A stretch of DNA of 64,000 nucleotides from the NCBI RefSeq assembly GCF_041381155.1, contig NC_091142.1, positions 27,975,963 through 28,039,962 of the forward strand. Direction: 5' to 3'. The stretch comes from Argopecten irradians. Lineage: Eukaryota > Mollusca > Bivalvia > Pectinida > Pectinidae. Each line of letters begins with the position of its first letter. The stretch's first letter is position 1. The translations under genes were made by a program, and so were the position numbers. The notes beneath the pieces are model-generated. The model searched no databases. It saw only the letters and a list, made by a program, of their open reading frames with translations, and was not told the origin of the DNA. Below, piece by piece: positions 47,964-62,364 of this stretch.

Positions 47964-48983
47964 ATGAAACTGGATGTTGTATATTTTGTATTTGGTGGAT
48001 GGACTGATATACGTAACAGTCATGTGATTTTTTTCAGAAAATAAGAGATTTGTTAAATAATTAAAACGTCGGGATATTTACTATAAAGCAGAGAAAGGAA
48101 CGACAGTCGCATATATAGGAATTTTACCCCTGCCTCAATTAAAGTTATTTTTTTCAAAGTAGTATACCTTTCCTAGAGTCATAGTCACGCGTTAATCTTC
48201 CGATAATCCATAATCACACACATGCCATGCAAAAGCATAATATGACTGAAGGTAATTAGGCCTTAAAGGTGGCATACAGATGTTTTAATATGAATCATGC
48301 ACAGCATAGGAAGAGCAAAGCTCTTCTTGTTTATTTTATTTTCTATTTCATGTAGAAGACATAATGTAGAAATAAACGCCATTTGTTGACGTTATGTGAC
48401 GTCATGATTCCTTGTGCTCGTCTTCGCCTTAGTGGATATTTTGATTGCATTCTATAGCTTTTAATTTTCAAAGTGTTATTATTTTTATTTAAAAAATAAT
48501 AAAAAAATGTTTAATCACTCCTGTTATGCATTTGCATTAGTTAAATATATATTTACTGGGGAGAGCAGTACCGGAGCAACGCACAACCTCCCCAAATGTA
48601 TGAAAAAATGGCGGCCGCAAACTGAAGCTGTCAGTGTGTAGGATTGAATTTTGAAGATTGTGTTTTTTCTTATATTTTCATGTATCGGTTACCTTAGAAG
48701 TGCTTTGCACTTCCTAGGAAGGGGCTGTGCCCTTATAAACAATGTCTATATAGTTAAATGCAATATTTTAATCCCAAATTACCGGCGCTTTCTGACTTGT
48801 GACATCTAAAGCAACATCCTAGTGGAGAGCGATTAGAGTGACTTCCCCTAAAATGTAATTATAATTTAATCGGTGTAGTCAGAGGTATTCGGATTTATTT
48901 TCTGAAAAAATCACATGACTGTTAGGTATATTCATCAGTTCATCCACCAAATACAAAATATCTATGACAACATCCAGTTTCAT
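47964..48983. mobile_element. 1.0-kb element with ~90-bp inverted repeats, copy 2
   Basis: Counterpart of 13871-14887. Confidence 0.75.
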
Positions 48984-49189
48984 TGAACTGGCCCCCTGTG
49001 AGTAACACACAAAATGTGTTTTTTTGCAAATGTAAGAGGAGTAAATGTAGTGTCCAGACCAACACTAGCTGGATGTTCTACTGTTCTACTTGGTCACAGA
49101 TGATAAACCTAGTCCAATCCTGATATTCTTGATCATCCCTCTTTTTTTCAAAGTCTTCACCCTCAAAGATATATATGAGACCCTTTAAT

Positions 49190-49356
49190 ATACCACCACT
49201 GTGGGTATTTTACTTGGGTGCCAAGTTTGTAACAGGAGAGGAGGTTGTAGTGACCAGACTGGGATTTGAACCTGCTTGTGACCTCAGAACACCAGTCAGA
49301 TTCTCTACCAATATTGCCCTATCTGCATGTTCACCGATGATCGACCCTGTCCAATG
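49190..49356 (-). repeat. tRNA-derived SINE-like fragment, copy 2
   Basis: Counterpart of 15100-15258. Confidence 0.45.
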
Positions 49357-49849
49357 ATTCTGCTGCACAATATCTCAATTTAGTGGAAAATTTATGCTCA
49401 GGTAGATTTGATGACATATGCTTCAAAAGAATAATAAAACAATGACCATGCTTGAACAATAAACACATTAACAGTTGTGAATTAAAATCTTCTATAACAG
49501 CTAGTGTTTTAATGTTAAATCATATTCTTAAGTAAGATTGCTGTATTTCTGAGAACATTTATAAATAAGCAATAAAAACTTCTAAAAATTCATTTCCATG
49601 ACACTATGATATACTTTAAATTAATATAGGAAAAAAGTTTTTAAAATATATATATATATTTTTAATGGATTATCTCCCCTGAACTGTGATGGCTTAAACA
49701 GTATATGATGCAGTACATAAGATAACACTACAATAGTTCTTGTTATCCCAAAAGATTTATGGTATTTATGTATATATTAGGATAAATACTGAACTATATT
49801 GCAGTCTTTTAAACCATGCATACACTTCTGATCACTGACCCTGCTCCAA

Positions 49850-49883
<34 letters not shown>
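49850..49883. repeat. Poly-G tract, 34 in copy 2
   Basis: 12 G at the matching site in copy 1 (15749-15760). Confidence 0.9.
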
Positions 49884-49884
<1 letters not shown>

Positions 49885-50783
49885 GGATAGGGGAAAGGTG
49901 GTAGTGGTGGTGTTGTGGTGCATCATAGCCAATACATATATTATCTGTAATAGAAGCTGTAAATTCTGGTGGCCAGTTGGGGTGAAAATACATTGTTTTA
50001 GTTGCCTTACTTTTACAGTTGCTACAAATGTCAGATTCACCTTTCCAAAATATACAGTAAAAAATTTCATATGGTATTCTATCTGTTCGGTATTTTTACA
50101 ATGTAATAGGTTCATATCAACCACTATACACCAACGCCAATGAACTCTTTGTAATACCCAATGCTTGTCTAGTCAGTATTTAATAATTCATACATATTGC
50201 TCTATATGTATGGAGATGTGTTTCATAGGCTAATATATGTGCTTAATATAATTGTGTGTGAATTGGCTATTCTAAAACACTTTCAAATTGACTCTCATAA
50301 CATTTTACCTGTTCACGATCAATTTATCAGTATCAGGTAAAAAAAGTGAAAGAATGGATGGGTCTGGATCACAATAACTTTGGAGGAAGGTGAGACTTAC
50401 TGTGTTGATTGCTGTAAAATTTTGACAGTTAATTATCTGTGGTTAGTTTGGTTTATTTTGTAATATCAGTTGCCAGGGTAATTAACAGATAACATACACA
50501 ATCCCCATATCATTTTTAACCAAAGAAATTGAAAAGGACACCACATTTTTTCTGAAAGCCGATGCCAGTTATACCAATGAACCCCACTTTATGATCAAAG
50601 AATTGAACCCCATTTATGGAACACCCAGTGCAAACCCTGGATCATATTTCCTTGAAGGGTATTGCAGAAGTATCACTCCACTGCAGGTCTATAATACAAA
50701 ACACCCGAACCATATACTCTTTGACCTTAGACAGTATATGTTAAGTAGTTATCTCCCCTTCATATTTGATTAATACCTGTAGT

Positions 50784-51103
50784 CTTAATGATGCTAACCG
50801 CCGACAAGTTGTGTTTTTCCTCTATCATAAACAGGATCAGACAAATTAGAATTTTTCCTCAGTTACAAGAATTACTTTATACCATTACCACCATTGAAAA
50901 GTCTGAGCTTCTTATTTAAATTCAAGATATTAAAAATAATTAATTGCGTCCTGGAAAAGTCTATGTCACTATGCTCTTTATGGATGAAATAATTGTTGTG
51001 CATCCACCAAAAGTAAAATATGTTATATTTACATAATTATATACCAATTATAGTTCAAAGGATAAGTATCTTTTATGCTCTGTCGGCGGTGGAGCATCTT
51101 AAA
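50784..51103. mobile_element. GATGCTCCACCGC-family MITE, copy 2
   Basis: Counterpart of 16663-16980; here the right end TGTCGGCGGTGGAGCATC is closer to the family consensus than in copy 1. Confidence 0.7.
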
Positions 51104-51600
51104 TCAATAGTCTGAATCAACCAATTACGTACTATTTGAAATATTTAAAAAAAAAAAAAAAAAAAGAGTATAAATCTGCCCAGCATTATATATACATATA
51201 TAACCACTTTAAGCAATTAACTCTGCTGTTTGTACGTAATAGTTTTAAGTTGGTTCTTGAAGAATATAAATGTATACATATACTAGAAAAAAATTCTGTC
51301 TCAGTATATCAGTGTATATACAGTATTACCCTATAAATATACATGTTCAGAATTCATTGTGTCAATATCTTATTGATTATTGATGAATAATGTTCTCAGC
51401 TACGTAGATCTAGAGTACCAGGTAAGTATTGATTTGCTAATGAGGTCAAATTTTACACACCACTGCTTGATGAACATGTAAGGCAGTAGACTAGAAATTT
51501 TCTGACTTAAACAAACCTCAAACAAGTTGTCTCACAATAACTTGCATATGTACTTACAGATATATGGGAATGGGGTGATTGGAATTATTTTATTCTATGT

Positions 51601-51785
51601 CATATTAACAGCGAGGGTGATTTAAGGATGTGTCAGGATCTGAAGGTAGAGAAAAGTCAGAGTACCCAGAGAAAGATCCCACCACTGACCTGAGGTCAGC
51701 AGTTTTTGGCCTTGCAACCCAGAGGTCAAGGTAGTGGTACCGGTAATATATCTGAACAGTTAAACCACTAGGTAGCCCCTTAAAG
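51601..51785 (-). repeat. Old diverged SINE, copy 2
   Basis: Counterpart of 18713-18900. The SINE/hAT insertion found just upstream in copy 1 is absent here. Confidence 0.6.
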
Positions 51786-52189
51786 GCATGAGATGTCAAA
51801 TTGTTATCATCTACAATCCTGTCCATGTTGTTATAGATCTCTTGGATACACATTGCTCCACGGAGCCTATATTCTTTAGCTTGAAAAGGGGGCCAGGGAC
51901 TTTTGAATTAGTCATTTCTAGTCATAAAAATTGAAATTGTAAATCTAATAAACATGTTAAAAGTTCAAATAAAATCAAAACTGCAAATCTGAAGTATCAA
52001 TTTGGATAATTCAGATATCAATTTATAAACAATATTGCCATTTTCAATGAGGAATGGGGCCCAAAATGCTCTACAGAATAGACTCTGATCCTATTAATGT
52101 TTCCTTATTCACCATCAGTATGGTAACTTAGGGGTGCTGTCTATTTCTATTCATCAGAGGTTCACTTAGACAAGTAGTATCAACGACGT

Positions 52190-52729
52190 CTTGTACCAAA
52201 ATTATGTCTGTACCAAAATGTTCATCAAAATAAGTTCTGTACAAAATAGGTCTGTCACTTAGACAAAGGTCCTGTGTGTATCAAAAGGCCTTACTAGCGA
52301 AATAGGTCATGTCCTGTACAAAATAACGGTCATGTCTGTACAAAATTAGGTCCTGTACCAAAATAGGTCATGTCCTGTACCAAAATTAGGTCCTGTCCTG
52401 TACCAAAATAAGGTTCTGTCCTGTACCAAAATAAGGGTCATGTCCTGTACCAAAATTAGGTCCTGTCCTGTACCAAAATAGGTCCTTTCCTATGTCCTGT
52501 ACCAAAATTAGGTCCTGTCCTGTACCAAAATTAGGTCCTGTCCTGTACCAAAATTAGGTCCTGTCCTGTACTAAAATTAGGTCCTGTACTGTACCAAAAT
52601 TAGGTCCTGTACTGTATGGAGTCGTAAAATAAGGTCCTGTCCTGTACCAAAATTAGGTCCTGTCCTGTACCAAAATTAGGTCCTGTACTGTATGAGAATA
52701 AGGTCCTGTCCTGTACCAAAATTAGGTCC
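52190..52729. repeat. 23-bp satellite, copy 2, short and irregular
   Basis: About 540 bp against 1.29 kb in copy 1. Units 52380-52729 are fairly regular and mostly AGGTCC. 52190-52380 is heavily scrambled with single-base gaps (GTACAAAAT, TCTGTACAAAAT), resembling uncorrected long-read sequence. Confidence 0.9.
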
Positions 52730-53117
52730 GACAAGATGTACGTGTATCAATGATGGTCTGTCCTGTACCAAATTAGGTCACTGTGACAAACATTGTCACT
52801 TTTAAACCCGAACCAATTTAGGTCAAGGCTATATTACCATGCCACTAGTAATCAACATCTGGGTTTCGGGTTCAAATCCCACAGAGAGGGTTGCCAGGTA
52901 CTGGTAATAGATTGGTAGTGTTTCTCTGGACTTGGGACAAAAACAAACCTTATTAAACATGCAGCGGTTTGCTAATAGATACTAGATTGATTTTTTGTGA
53001 TGTGAGATGATGTAAATTAACCTATCATTATAAATTGACATAGTCAAGGGTCATTAATAATTAATACATTGATCCCTAATGTCATGATTGTGTTGTAGGC
53101 TGCACTTCACACATGCC

Positions 53118-56100
53118 ATGATGACGCCTCCTTTGGTTGAAAACGTGAAGGGATTTGTATACAGCAAACCTCCTCTCGTCATTTTCATGATATGTCTCGG
53201 TGGCTGTGCAGTGGTTCTGCTGACCTTGGCCTATATTGTGAAGGTCAATGACCAGCTTATTAATCCTGATTTAACAAAGGTAAGTGTTCCAGTGAACTGT
53301 ATTAGAAATAATTAATTTAAGTCTTATAATGGCATTAAGCGGTCATGAACACATGTGCTTCCCAAACAGACTTTCAAGACAAAAAGATAGAATTTCAAGT
53401 GATGTTTTGATTTTATATTGAATTATGCATTGAGTCAAAGAACCAAGTATTTTATCATAACCCTTTATATATATCCTGTCATGACAACATGTACAAAATG
53501 TATGTTACTGCACACTAGGGCCTGCCGTGATAATGACCTAGAGTGTGGCATGGTCATGGCATGTACCTGCGTATAGTGTGCAACCCAATTTTATGTATTG
53601 TCTGATTGAATCATTTATATCCCAACTTAATTATTCCCTCAATATCTTGTCAAAATATATGATGGTGAGAAAGGGTTATTTTTTTTCTGCATTCTATTCA
53701 TTTCCTACCGGTAAATCTTTTCCATAAATGACAAGAAAATTCAATCAATTATCTTAACCAATAATTAAATTAAATAAGTCATTGGATACTAACCAATGAT
53801 CAATTATAAAGTTTAGTCGTTTATACACAACACTACTGAAAATTCATGTTCATTACATTATATAGATCATTGCATGCTGTTGACTGTTAGGTTAGAGTTC
53901 TTTAAGGCTCATATCTCAGACTTACGATTCCTTTGTAATGTTTTATATGTTATTACTGTATTTGACCTGTGTCCATGGCACTTTTAAAAGTAATCGGGAA
54001 AAATTAGGGGAGTTTAAAAGAGCCAAATTTGAACTACCCTAATATTAGAGCAGAAAGTAAGAAATCAATCAATTTACAAAAGAAATAAAATAAAGAAACC
54101 AGTTTAGTTTTCATATTTTCATATGTCTTCATTTAATTTGAGGTGAATGAATTCGAAATTGAGACTTCAAAATAGTTGGGGGGATGGAGGCACTTATTTG
54201 GTCAAATACGGAAACTAGTTTGTACAGTTATTCCAAAAGCTTTTATCTAAATTGTTTTCAAATATTCACATTATATTACTAGGTTATATTAGGCAGTCAT
54301 ACAAAACTCAAACTCTAAAATCTAGCCAACAAAATAATTCAATCTACTGTTGTTATCTTATGCCACAGGATTGGAATCATATTATTATTAAAAAAAAATG
54401 GAAATCTAGCCAATGAGATAATTCAAGCTACTGATGTTATCTTATGTTACAGGATTGGAATCATATTATTATAAAAAAAAAATGGAAATCTAGCCAATGA
54501 GATAATTCAAGCTACTGTTGTTATCTTATGTTACAGGATTGAAATCATATTATTATAAAAAAAAAATGGAAATCTAGCCAATGAGATAATTCAAGCTACT
54601 GATGTTATCTTATGTTACAGGATTGAAATCATATTATTATAAAAAAAAAATGGAAATCTAGCCAATGAGATAATTTAATCTATTGTTGTTATCTTATGTC
54701 ACAGGATTGAAACCATATTATTATAAAAAAAAAATTGGAAATTTAGCCAACAAGACAATTCAATCAATTGTTATTATCTTTTGTCATGGGATTGGAATTA
54801 TTATATTAAAAAAATGGAAATTAGCCAACAAGATAATTCAATCAATTGTTTTTTTTATATAATAGGATTGGAATCGTTTTCTTGATAATTTTTCGGAGCT
54901 GGAATTTTGTATGATCGGAAACTCTACTACATATCCTGATGATGTGCCGTCTGGATCCTCCAAGTTAACGGACAAACTGGATGTGATCAGTAACCGGCTG
55001 GTGGGGTCACCAACTACCACCGAAAGGTCACCGCAGACAGGGGATAATGTTGTGTAAGTCTCGTATCATTATAGATAAGCACTTAGAAAATTTAAACTAC
55101 AACTGGAATGGATCAGCATAACTTTGTGTACCACTATGTAAATATTTTTATTGATGATTTATCAATGAATAAAATTTACCGATGTAATATAAGTGTTAAG
55201 CATGGTGCATGATCAGATAAACTTAAACAACCTGAATTGATTAGATTGAGGTTGGAATGTTTTGTTTTGTTTGTTTTTTTGCAAAATTTTGTAATGAGTA
55301 TTTACTGTATTCGTGGTAATTAGCGCCTATGCAGCTTAAAAAATTAACAAGGGGGTGAGGGGAGCTTACTAGGTAACGAAAAATGTAAGTCTACAAAAAG
55401 TCAGCCAAACTCTTTCTATATTCCATGTAATATATACAGTTGTAAAACATGGTTAAATCCATGGGATGGGAGGGGGGCATTTATATAACGTCAACTCCTC
55501 CAGAAGGGCGTTAATTACAGCAAATACGGTAATATCTTTTTGCTTTGACTTTATAAACATTTAAAGCTGAATATGTTATCCCTTCATTTCAGTAATACAT
55601 CCCTAACCATGATGGTAGAAATGAGACCAACTCCACATTTCAACGAGATCACACAAAATGTAACATTCCTGTTGTCAACGGTAACCGGCAGCCAGATTGG
55701 ACTTTCAGGTATACAGATATATGTTAAGCTCTCTGCTGAAAATGTTTCTATCAAAAACTAGCTAGTTATAACCAAAAATATATGGATGCATCTCTTAAAA
55801 ATTCACATCACATACATGTACCATAAATCCTGTGTGCAGTACGCTGTGACATTAACTTCCAGGTCAGATTAGAAGGATATGGCCTTGCTATTACATTATT
55901 CTATCACAATTAGTGTAAAGATGTTATGTTGAAGCCTGTAATAAAGCTGAATCAGGCAGAAATATTCTACAGTAACCAGCTTTGAACCAAAAGTCAGAAG
56001 TCAACATTGGGTATATCTTTGTATTGAAATAGAAAAGTTTTTCAGCACTAACATGATAGATAAAGATACATGGTTGGGCACCACAACACACCACATAATT

Positions 56101-58476
56101 TTCATGAAACTGATATATAGGACAACTTTTAATATTGAATCTTTGAGAAGTAATGGAAAGGCTGCAAGTTAATTATACATGATGGGACATTTTAATAGAA
56201 TTAATGAATATGAGACTTTGTGATCGAACAATTTCTAATTACATAACCATTTGTTAGATGTTTTAGGCAGACATTTTAAATACAATACAACTCTCCTACT
56301 ATGTTTTTTAAGTAATAACCATGAAGTTATTGTCCTAAACTTTCTTTGACCTTTCTGTGACCTTTTGATGACCTTGTCAATGTATTTTCTTGTTGATTTT
56401 CTAGGTGCAGCAGCAGACATGGAGATGAATGTGACCATGAATTTCCCGTTTGACTGGAACAACACTGAGTGTTCTGGGAGTGTCTGTCCTACTGTACATA
56501 TCCTAACCTGTATTAATCTACAGGCCCCTGCTGCCTTTTTCCCAAGCACACGGTAAGTCTGGTACATGTCCTCAGTTATATATATTTGTTGCCATTTTTG
56601 GTTAACTCAGTATATTAAGGTGCATGTAAGAACCCAAAAGCCAGATTAGTCTGAAAACTGTCTAAAAAAGAAAACCAGATGATGTTACGCATGGGTAGAT
56701 TTCTTGATGAGTATCTATGTTAAAATTTCATATTTATAAAGCCAAACGCCCTGTTTGTGCGCCATATGTATGATAGCCTTGTGGAAGTTTTCAGTAGTAT
56801 ACTTCAGTGAGATTGTACTCTACTGTGGCATTCCTTTGGTGCTTACACACATAAAAATTAAAAACATACTGCAGCCTCCCAAAACTCTGCTACTCTGTTA
56901 TAATTACTGGTCTCAAGAACATGTTGTACATGTATAACCTATCTTCTAACAAACAGTTCATACCTCCTTTATCTACAGACAAGTTGGCACATGCTACAGT
57001 TACGCAAATGACTCCAGTAATGAAGTGCATACAAAAATGCAGAGTTACCAGGGCAACCAGTTCACCTTGTTACCAACAATAGCCTCACAGTGTCTGGACA
57101 CACCGGTCATCAAGGTCAAGCACAAAGTGGACCCCAGGTTTACAATGATGCTTACTTTGGTAAGTAACTATATCATTAGGAAGGGACATGAATAAATATA
57201 TAGAAAGAATTTTGTAAACAATGCACATTAAACTTCTGTCATACAGTCAATAAGCTTAATAAGACCCTGTAGTAGGAGTTCAGAATGATCTTCATTTCAG
57301 ATTTTTTGTCACAATTTTTCGTAAATTAATTGTCTGCAAAAAATATACAAAATATTAATCGCATGCAAAAATAAGTTTGCTTACTGTATTTGATAATGAC
57401 TGAATGATAAGAACATTGATGTCTATGTTCTACAATGGAAATTTCAACTACTCTGCTGTTCAGTAGTCTGATGCTTGTATTCAGGTCAGCACCAAAGGAA
57501 TTATAGTTTTTCTGATTTAGATACCTGTATCATGGATTCCATGTAATCCCTGCAGTCTGTAATTGTTAATACTTTAAACCCATCAGGAGGACCGATCCGT
57601 CATCAATCTTCACCTGATGCACACAAGCTACTTCCTGTTTGTGATGTTTATCACGCTCTTCTGTTACGCGATCATCAAGGGGCGGACAAGCAAGATCAAA
57701 ACCCACAACTACTCAGAGGTATATCACAGAGCGTTGATGTGTCGGGGAGTGTCTAAGTGATCTTCTAAAGATAATTCAGGGTTTGGTGTGTGAAGAGAGA
57801 AAAGAGTTACTGTGTAAGAGTAAGGACCTACGTCCAATACATTGGGGAATGTCAGATAAATGTTTACTATTTTGTTTATTGTTTGTTTGTTTGAGTTTTG
57901 ACGGCCCATCGACAACTGAGGGCCAATCTACAAGTCATGCATTAGTTTGAAAGCTCCAGATAGAAGATAGATAATGAATACATCTAATAGATCAGGATAA
58001 GACATAGACAAGTAGGAACTAAAGCGCAGATTGTACATTTTGATTTTATACAAAAAATTGTATGGGATAAAATAGTTTTGGCTAAAACACATGGGAAAAC
58101 ATTGGAACAATAAAATGTTGAAATGATATGTTGATAAGGTAGGAAAATGTTCATATTTTGTTAGAAATGCTGATTTATTTTGAGATAATTGATAATATGA
58201 TTACAGAAAACCTCCAATAGAGAGTCTTATTTGTTTAGTCATGCAGTATGTAAATCAACTCAGTAACTACTGGTACATGTAGTTAAAAAAGAATAAAGAT
58301 CAATTAGGATTTTGTTTTATTCTTTCTAGTTTCTTTCATTTTTACCATGACAAGCATTGTTACATTTTATTAAAGACCAACAGGCATGATTTCCTATTGA
58401 TTTTAGAAAAAGTTTTTTTTTTTTCCCAAGAAATTGCCACGTTCTTTTTACATTGTAGGTGAATTCTTATGCCTGA
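53118..58476 (+). CDS. TMEM248: TMEM248 orthologue, copy 2, complete coding region
   Basis: Exons: 53118-53279, 54866-55053, 55593-55708, 56405-56552, 56979-57159, 57587-57718 and 58459-58476 (stop), all GT/AG, 945 nt, 314 aa. The predicted protein is identical to copy 1; I saw only two coding differences, both silent (E8 GAG/GAA, I136 ATA/ATC). All six sequons, both membrane segments and GSQIGLSG are intact. It retains its own copy of the divergent promoter, so nothing in the sequence marks it as dead. If the duplication is an assembly artefact, this is the other allele rather than a paralogue. Confidence 0.95.
54285..54865 (+). repeat. 84-bp decoy-acceptor repeat, copy 2 (6 units)
   Basis: Decoy GATTGGAATC/GATTGAAATC starts at 54369, 54453, 54537, 54621, 54705 and 54790 (last one weak), spaced 84, 84, 84, 84 and 85. 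The true exon starts at 54866. Two more units than copy 1. Confidence 0.88.
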
Positions 58477-59271
58477 AAAGCTGAGAAGCTAGCAGAGATT
58501 GATAGCAGTCGTCCTCTGTACTGTGACTTCTGTATTTAACAACCTTCCAGGTCTGATTGTTGTGATACATACAGCTGACATCGACATGTGTGGGTGTGTT
58601 CTGTGTAAGGCTTCAATTTAATGTTAAACAAATATGTCTGTGATGAAGACTTCTGGCCATATGATTGGCATCCTCGTAGTGTAAAACCCAACACCACAGA
58701 TACTCACATTAAAGTGGAATATACATCAGACACCTACCAATAGAAATACTCCAATACTCCTTGTGAGACATAAAAACATTAATCTGGAGGAAAAAATTCC
58801 CTTTGAGCAAAGCTCGGGATGCATGTCAAACTTTGACCTGAATTTATTTGATATTTAATGAACCAGTCACATAGATTTAGAAATCTTTTGTTCTGGGTTT
58901 TGTTTCAATGTGTTACCGGCCTCTATAAAGGAACAACGATTGTCTAAGGTAACCTTGGGCTGATTGTGAAACTGACTTCTTGATTTAAATATGTGATGCA
59001 TCACCTTAACTTGGATATATATCCAGTGCAAAGGCTGATTTCTTGTAATCAGCCACCTTCAGTAGTGTTACTGATCCCCTTCGTTTGAACTTTTCTTGGC
59101 AATGCTACGTACAGACACTTTTATAAAGATACTTGTTGCAACATTTGAATACCAGTATCAGGATCTGTGTGATGGACCAGCTTACAGTGCTGACGTGTGT
59201 TACACTCAACGCTTAAACATGGACATCTCATGTTTGAGGCCCAGTCCAATTTCAAACAAACTAAATATAAA
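58477..59271 (+). other. TMEM248 copy 2 3' UTR or downstream sequence
   Basis: Matches 26202-26996 with very few differences. No separate feature seen. Confidence 0.5.
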
Positions 59272-60118
59272 AGTAAGGATATTCCTTATGCTGAGCGCAG
59301 TAAGGATATTCCTTTTATATATGCTCAGCAGAGTAAGGATATGCATTATGCTTAGCAGAGTAAGGATATTCCTTATGCTTAGCAGATTAAGGATATTTCT
59401 TATGCTGAGAGGAGTAAGGATATTCCTTATGCTCAGCGGAGTAAGGATATTCCTTATGCTTAGCAGAGTAAGGATATTCCTTATGCTGAGAGGAGTAAGG
59501 ATATTCCTTATGCTGAGGTGAGCAAGGATATTCCTTATGCTTAGCAGAGTAAGGATATTCCTTATGCTGTGCTGAGTAAAGATATTCCTTATGCTTAGCA
59601 GAGTAAGGATATTCCTTATGCTCAGCTAAGTAAGGATATTCCTTATGCTCAGCGGAGTAAGGATATTCCTTATGCTCAGCAGAGTAAGGATATTCCTAAT
59701 GCTGTGCGGAGTAAAGATATTCCTAATTCTCAGCGGAGTAAGGATATTCCTAATGCTGAGTGGAGTAAAGATATTTCTAATTCTCAGCAGAGTAAGTATA
59801 TTCCTTATGCTCAGCGGAGTAAGGATATTCCTTATGCTGAGTGGAGTAAGGATATTCCTTATGCTCAGCGGAGTAAGGATATTCCTTATGCTCAGCGGAG
59901 TAAGGATATTCCTAATGCTCAGCGGAGTAAGGATATTCCTAATGCTGTGCGGAGTAAAGATATTCCTAATTCTCAGCGGAGTAAGGATATTCCTAATGCT
60001 GAGTGGAGTAAGGATATTCCTAATGCTGAGTGGAGTAAAGATATTTCTAATTCTCAGCAGAGTAAGTATATTCCTTATGCTCAGCGGAGTAACGATATTC
60101 CTTATGCTGAGCAGAGAT
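59272..60118. repeat. 27-bp minisatellite, copy 2
   Basis: Same total length as copy 1 (the flanking offset stays at 32,275) but a different order of unit variants. Fewer stops leave three long overlapping frames (59645-60211 and 59704-60120 plus, 59626-60135 minus). These are repeat artefacts. Confidence 0.93.
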
Positions 60119-62078
60119 AAGATAAACCTTGACATGAATCTGTGTTATATTAACACTATGTATATTGTTATTGTTGGAAATTATTCTGAAAAGACCTGGA
60201 CAACTGCCTGAGTGAATCTCGAGGAGATACGTGCAATTTATAGTGCTATTTTTCGGAAATTTTCTTAAGGCATTATTATTTCACTAACCAGCAATATTGA
60301 GTACAACATATTGTAGTGTTTCTAGATAGTGAGTATTAGTAGTAGTGGGTGTAAAAATGGAGATTAGTATGAACCTGGTAAATGAAGAAATGCTATTGTA
60401 GTGTAATCATACATCCCTTGTACATTTATACACCGGTCACATCATGGTCTACATGTAAGTGTTACAGTTCTGTGTTTAAATCATATGGGTACAGATATCC
60501 TTATATCATCTACATGTATACATATATTCCGAAGGATCAATGTCACTCGTCCTTTTCAATCCACATATACTAGAGGACCCACATTGGAGTAACGAACAAC
60601 ATTATACTATGCACATAGGGTTATTTTGTCAATATCATATTCAATCGTATACACTTTAGGACCAAAAGACTTCCTATTTGATCCACATAAGGTTTGATAT
60701 GAACCATATGTCACACATCTTATTCGATTTATTTGTGATTAAGGACCAACTGTACATGTACTACCCCCATTCTAATATAGCTGTGTAGCTATATGTAGAG
60801 GATACATATTAACCAATTTCTTCTTGTTATTTTTGTAACCATGCTATGTCCTGCTAAATCACAAAATTGTTATTTTGCTTCTAAAATGCAAGCTGCTATG
60901 CAGTGTTCTGCTTATTAAACTGACACATGAATCAGTACAGCTTTACCCACCTTACACATCATATGATGATGTATAAATAAACTTAGATGGACCCAACAGG
61001 AGCCTTAACTCCACAGAGTGATATCCCCCTCAAACATCTTTGTGGAGGAAATTCTATTTGGACCTTTCCGTCGACAATCTGAGATGATTTTTCAGGCTAT
61101 AACTCCAAAACCATGCAATGTAGCTGCTTGAAACTTAATGTATATATTGGGCTAGTGTCCTAGCTATGACTTAGCTAGAACAGTGTACCTTCCATTTTCA
61201 ATAGTTTTTCTGTTATCATGAAAACTTAGTCAAAAGTACAAAATTACAATTTCCTTTTGTTTCCGGGCTATAACTCGAAACCATTAAAGTTAGCTCCATG
61301 AAGCTTTCTGTCCATGTATATGAGGCTAGTGCCATACTTGTGCCTTTTATTTTTGGGGACCTCCCATTTTCAATAGTTTCTCTGTTTCTACAGAAACACA
61401 TTCAAATCTGATCTAGGACAACACCAATCTGTGTCTAAGCATTGAATGCATGTAGTAGGTGTACTATTGAGAGGGATATTGCCATGCTTTGTAGCACATT
61501 GTTGATACAGGTTATGTTGTATGGAAGCAAGTTTAAAGTTTGATCTGACATGCTGAATATTGACGTCTCCATAGCTCACAATATTGTAATATTGATTCTA
61601 AATACTTTTTCTGATGCTTTAATTCCACAGATATATTCAGTTATTAGCAACTTATGTTCGTGACCTGATAATATTGTCACATAAACAAATTTTGTGTTTT
61701 ATAAATGAAATTGTTTTGCTTGCATTTCATGTGTGTTAATGTTAGACAGTTTGTCGAATTATTGTTTGTGTATTACATACATTATAACTAGTTGCTCATT
61801 TTGCTGAAAAATTGTGAAATTATTCGTACCGGTACACATGTATATTGTGAAATGTACTGTTAAATGTTCCATGTAAGTTATTGTATTTTAGAATTATTTT
61901 ATAGTGAAATGTATGGAAATAAGTAATGTTTGTTATATGAATGTGTGTCATGTTGAGTTTCTAATACATTAGAATTATCATAAAAAAAATTAGGTTTATA
62001 TAAGCTTTCTTTTCCAGCTAGGGAGAGATATATACTCTTACAGTGAAATTTACTCTAATTCAGGAGTAAATAGTTTAG
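60119..62078 (+). other. Non-coding, copy 2
   Basis: Counterpart of 27844-29800, with a 4-bp gain near 60872. No gene seen. Confidence 0.5.
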
Positions 62079-62081
62079 CTG

Positions 62082-62364
62082 GAAAATTCTGTACCAAACA
62101 GGGGGAGATAATTTTGTTGGTCAATGCTGGGAAATTCTGTACCAAACAGGGGGAGATAATTTTGTTGGTCAATGCCAGGAAGTTCTGTACCAAACAATGG
62201 GGACATAATTTTGTTGGTCAATGCCAGGAAGTTCTGTACCAAACAGGGGGAGATAATTTTGTTGGTCAATGCTGTGAAGTTCTGTACCAAACAGGGGGAA
62301 ATAATTAAGCTGGCTAAAGCTGGGAAATTCAGTCCCATACAGGGGGAGATAATTTTGTTAAAAT
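62082..62364. repeat. 48-bp minisatellite, copy 2
   Basis: Counterpart of 29803-30085, same unit number. Confidence 0.9.

Noticed and set aside
59626..60211. Long overlapping open frames (138-188 aa) in the 27-bp array
   Set aside because: The unit length is divisible by three, so frames stay open on both strands; translations are pure repeats with no domain or start context.
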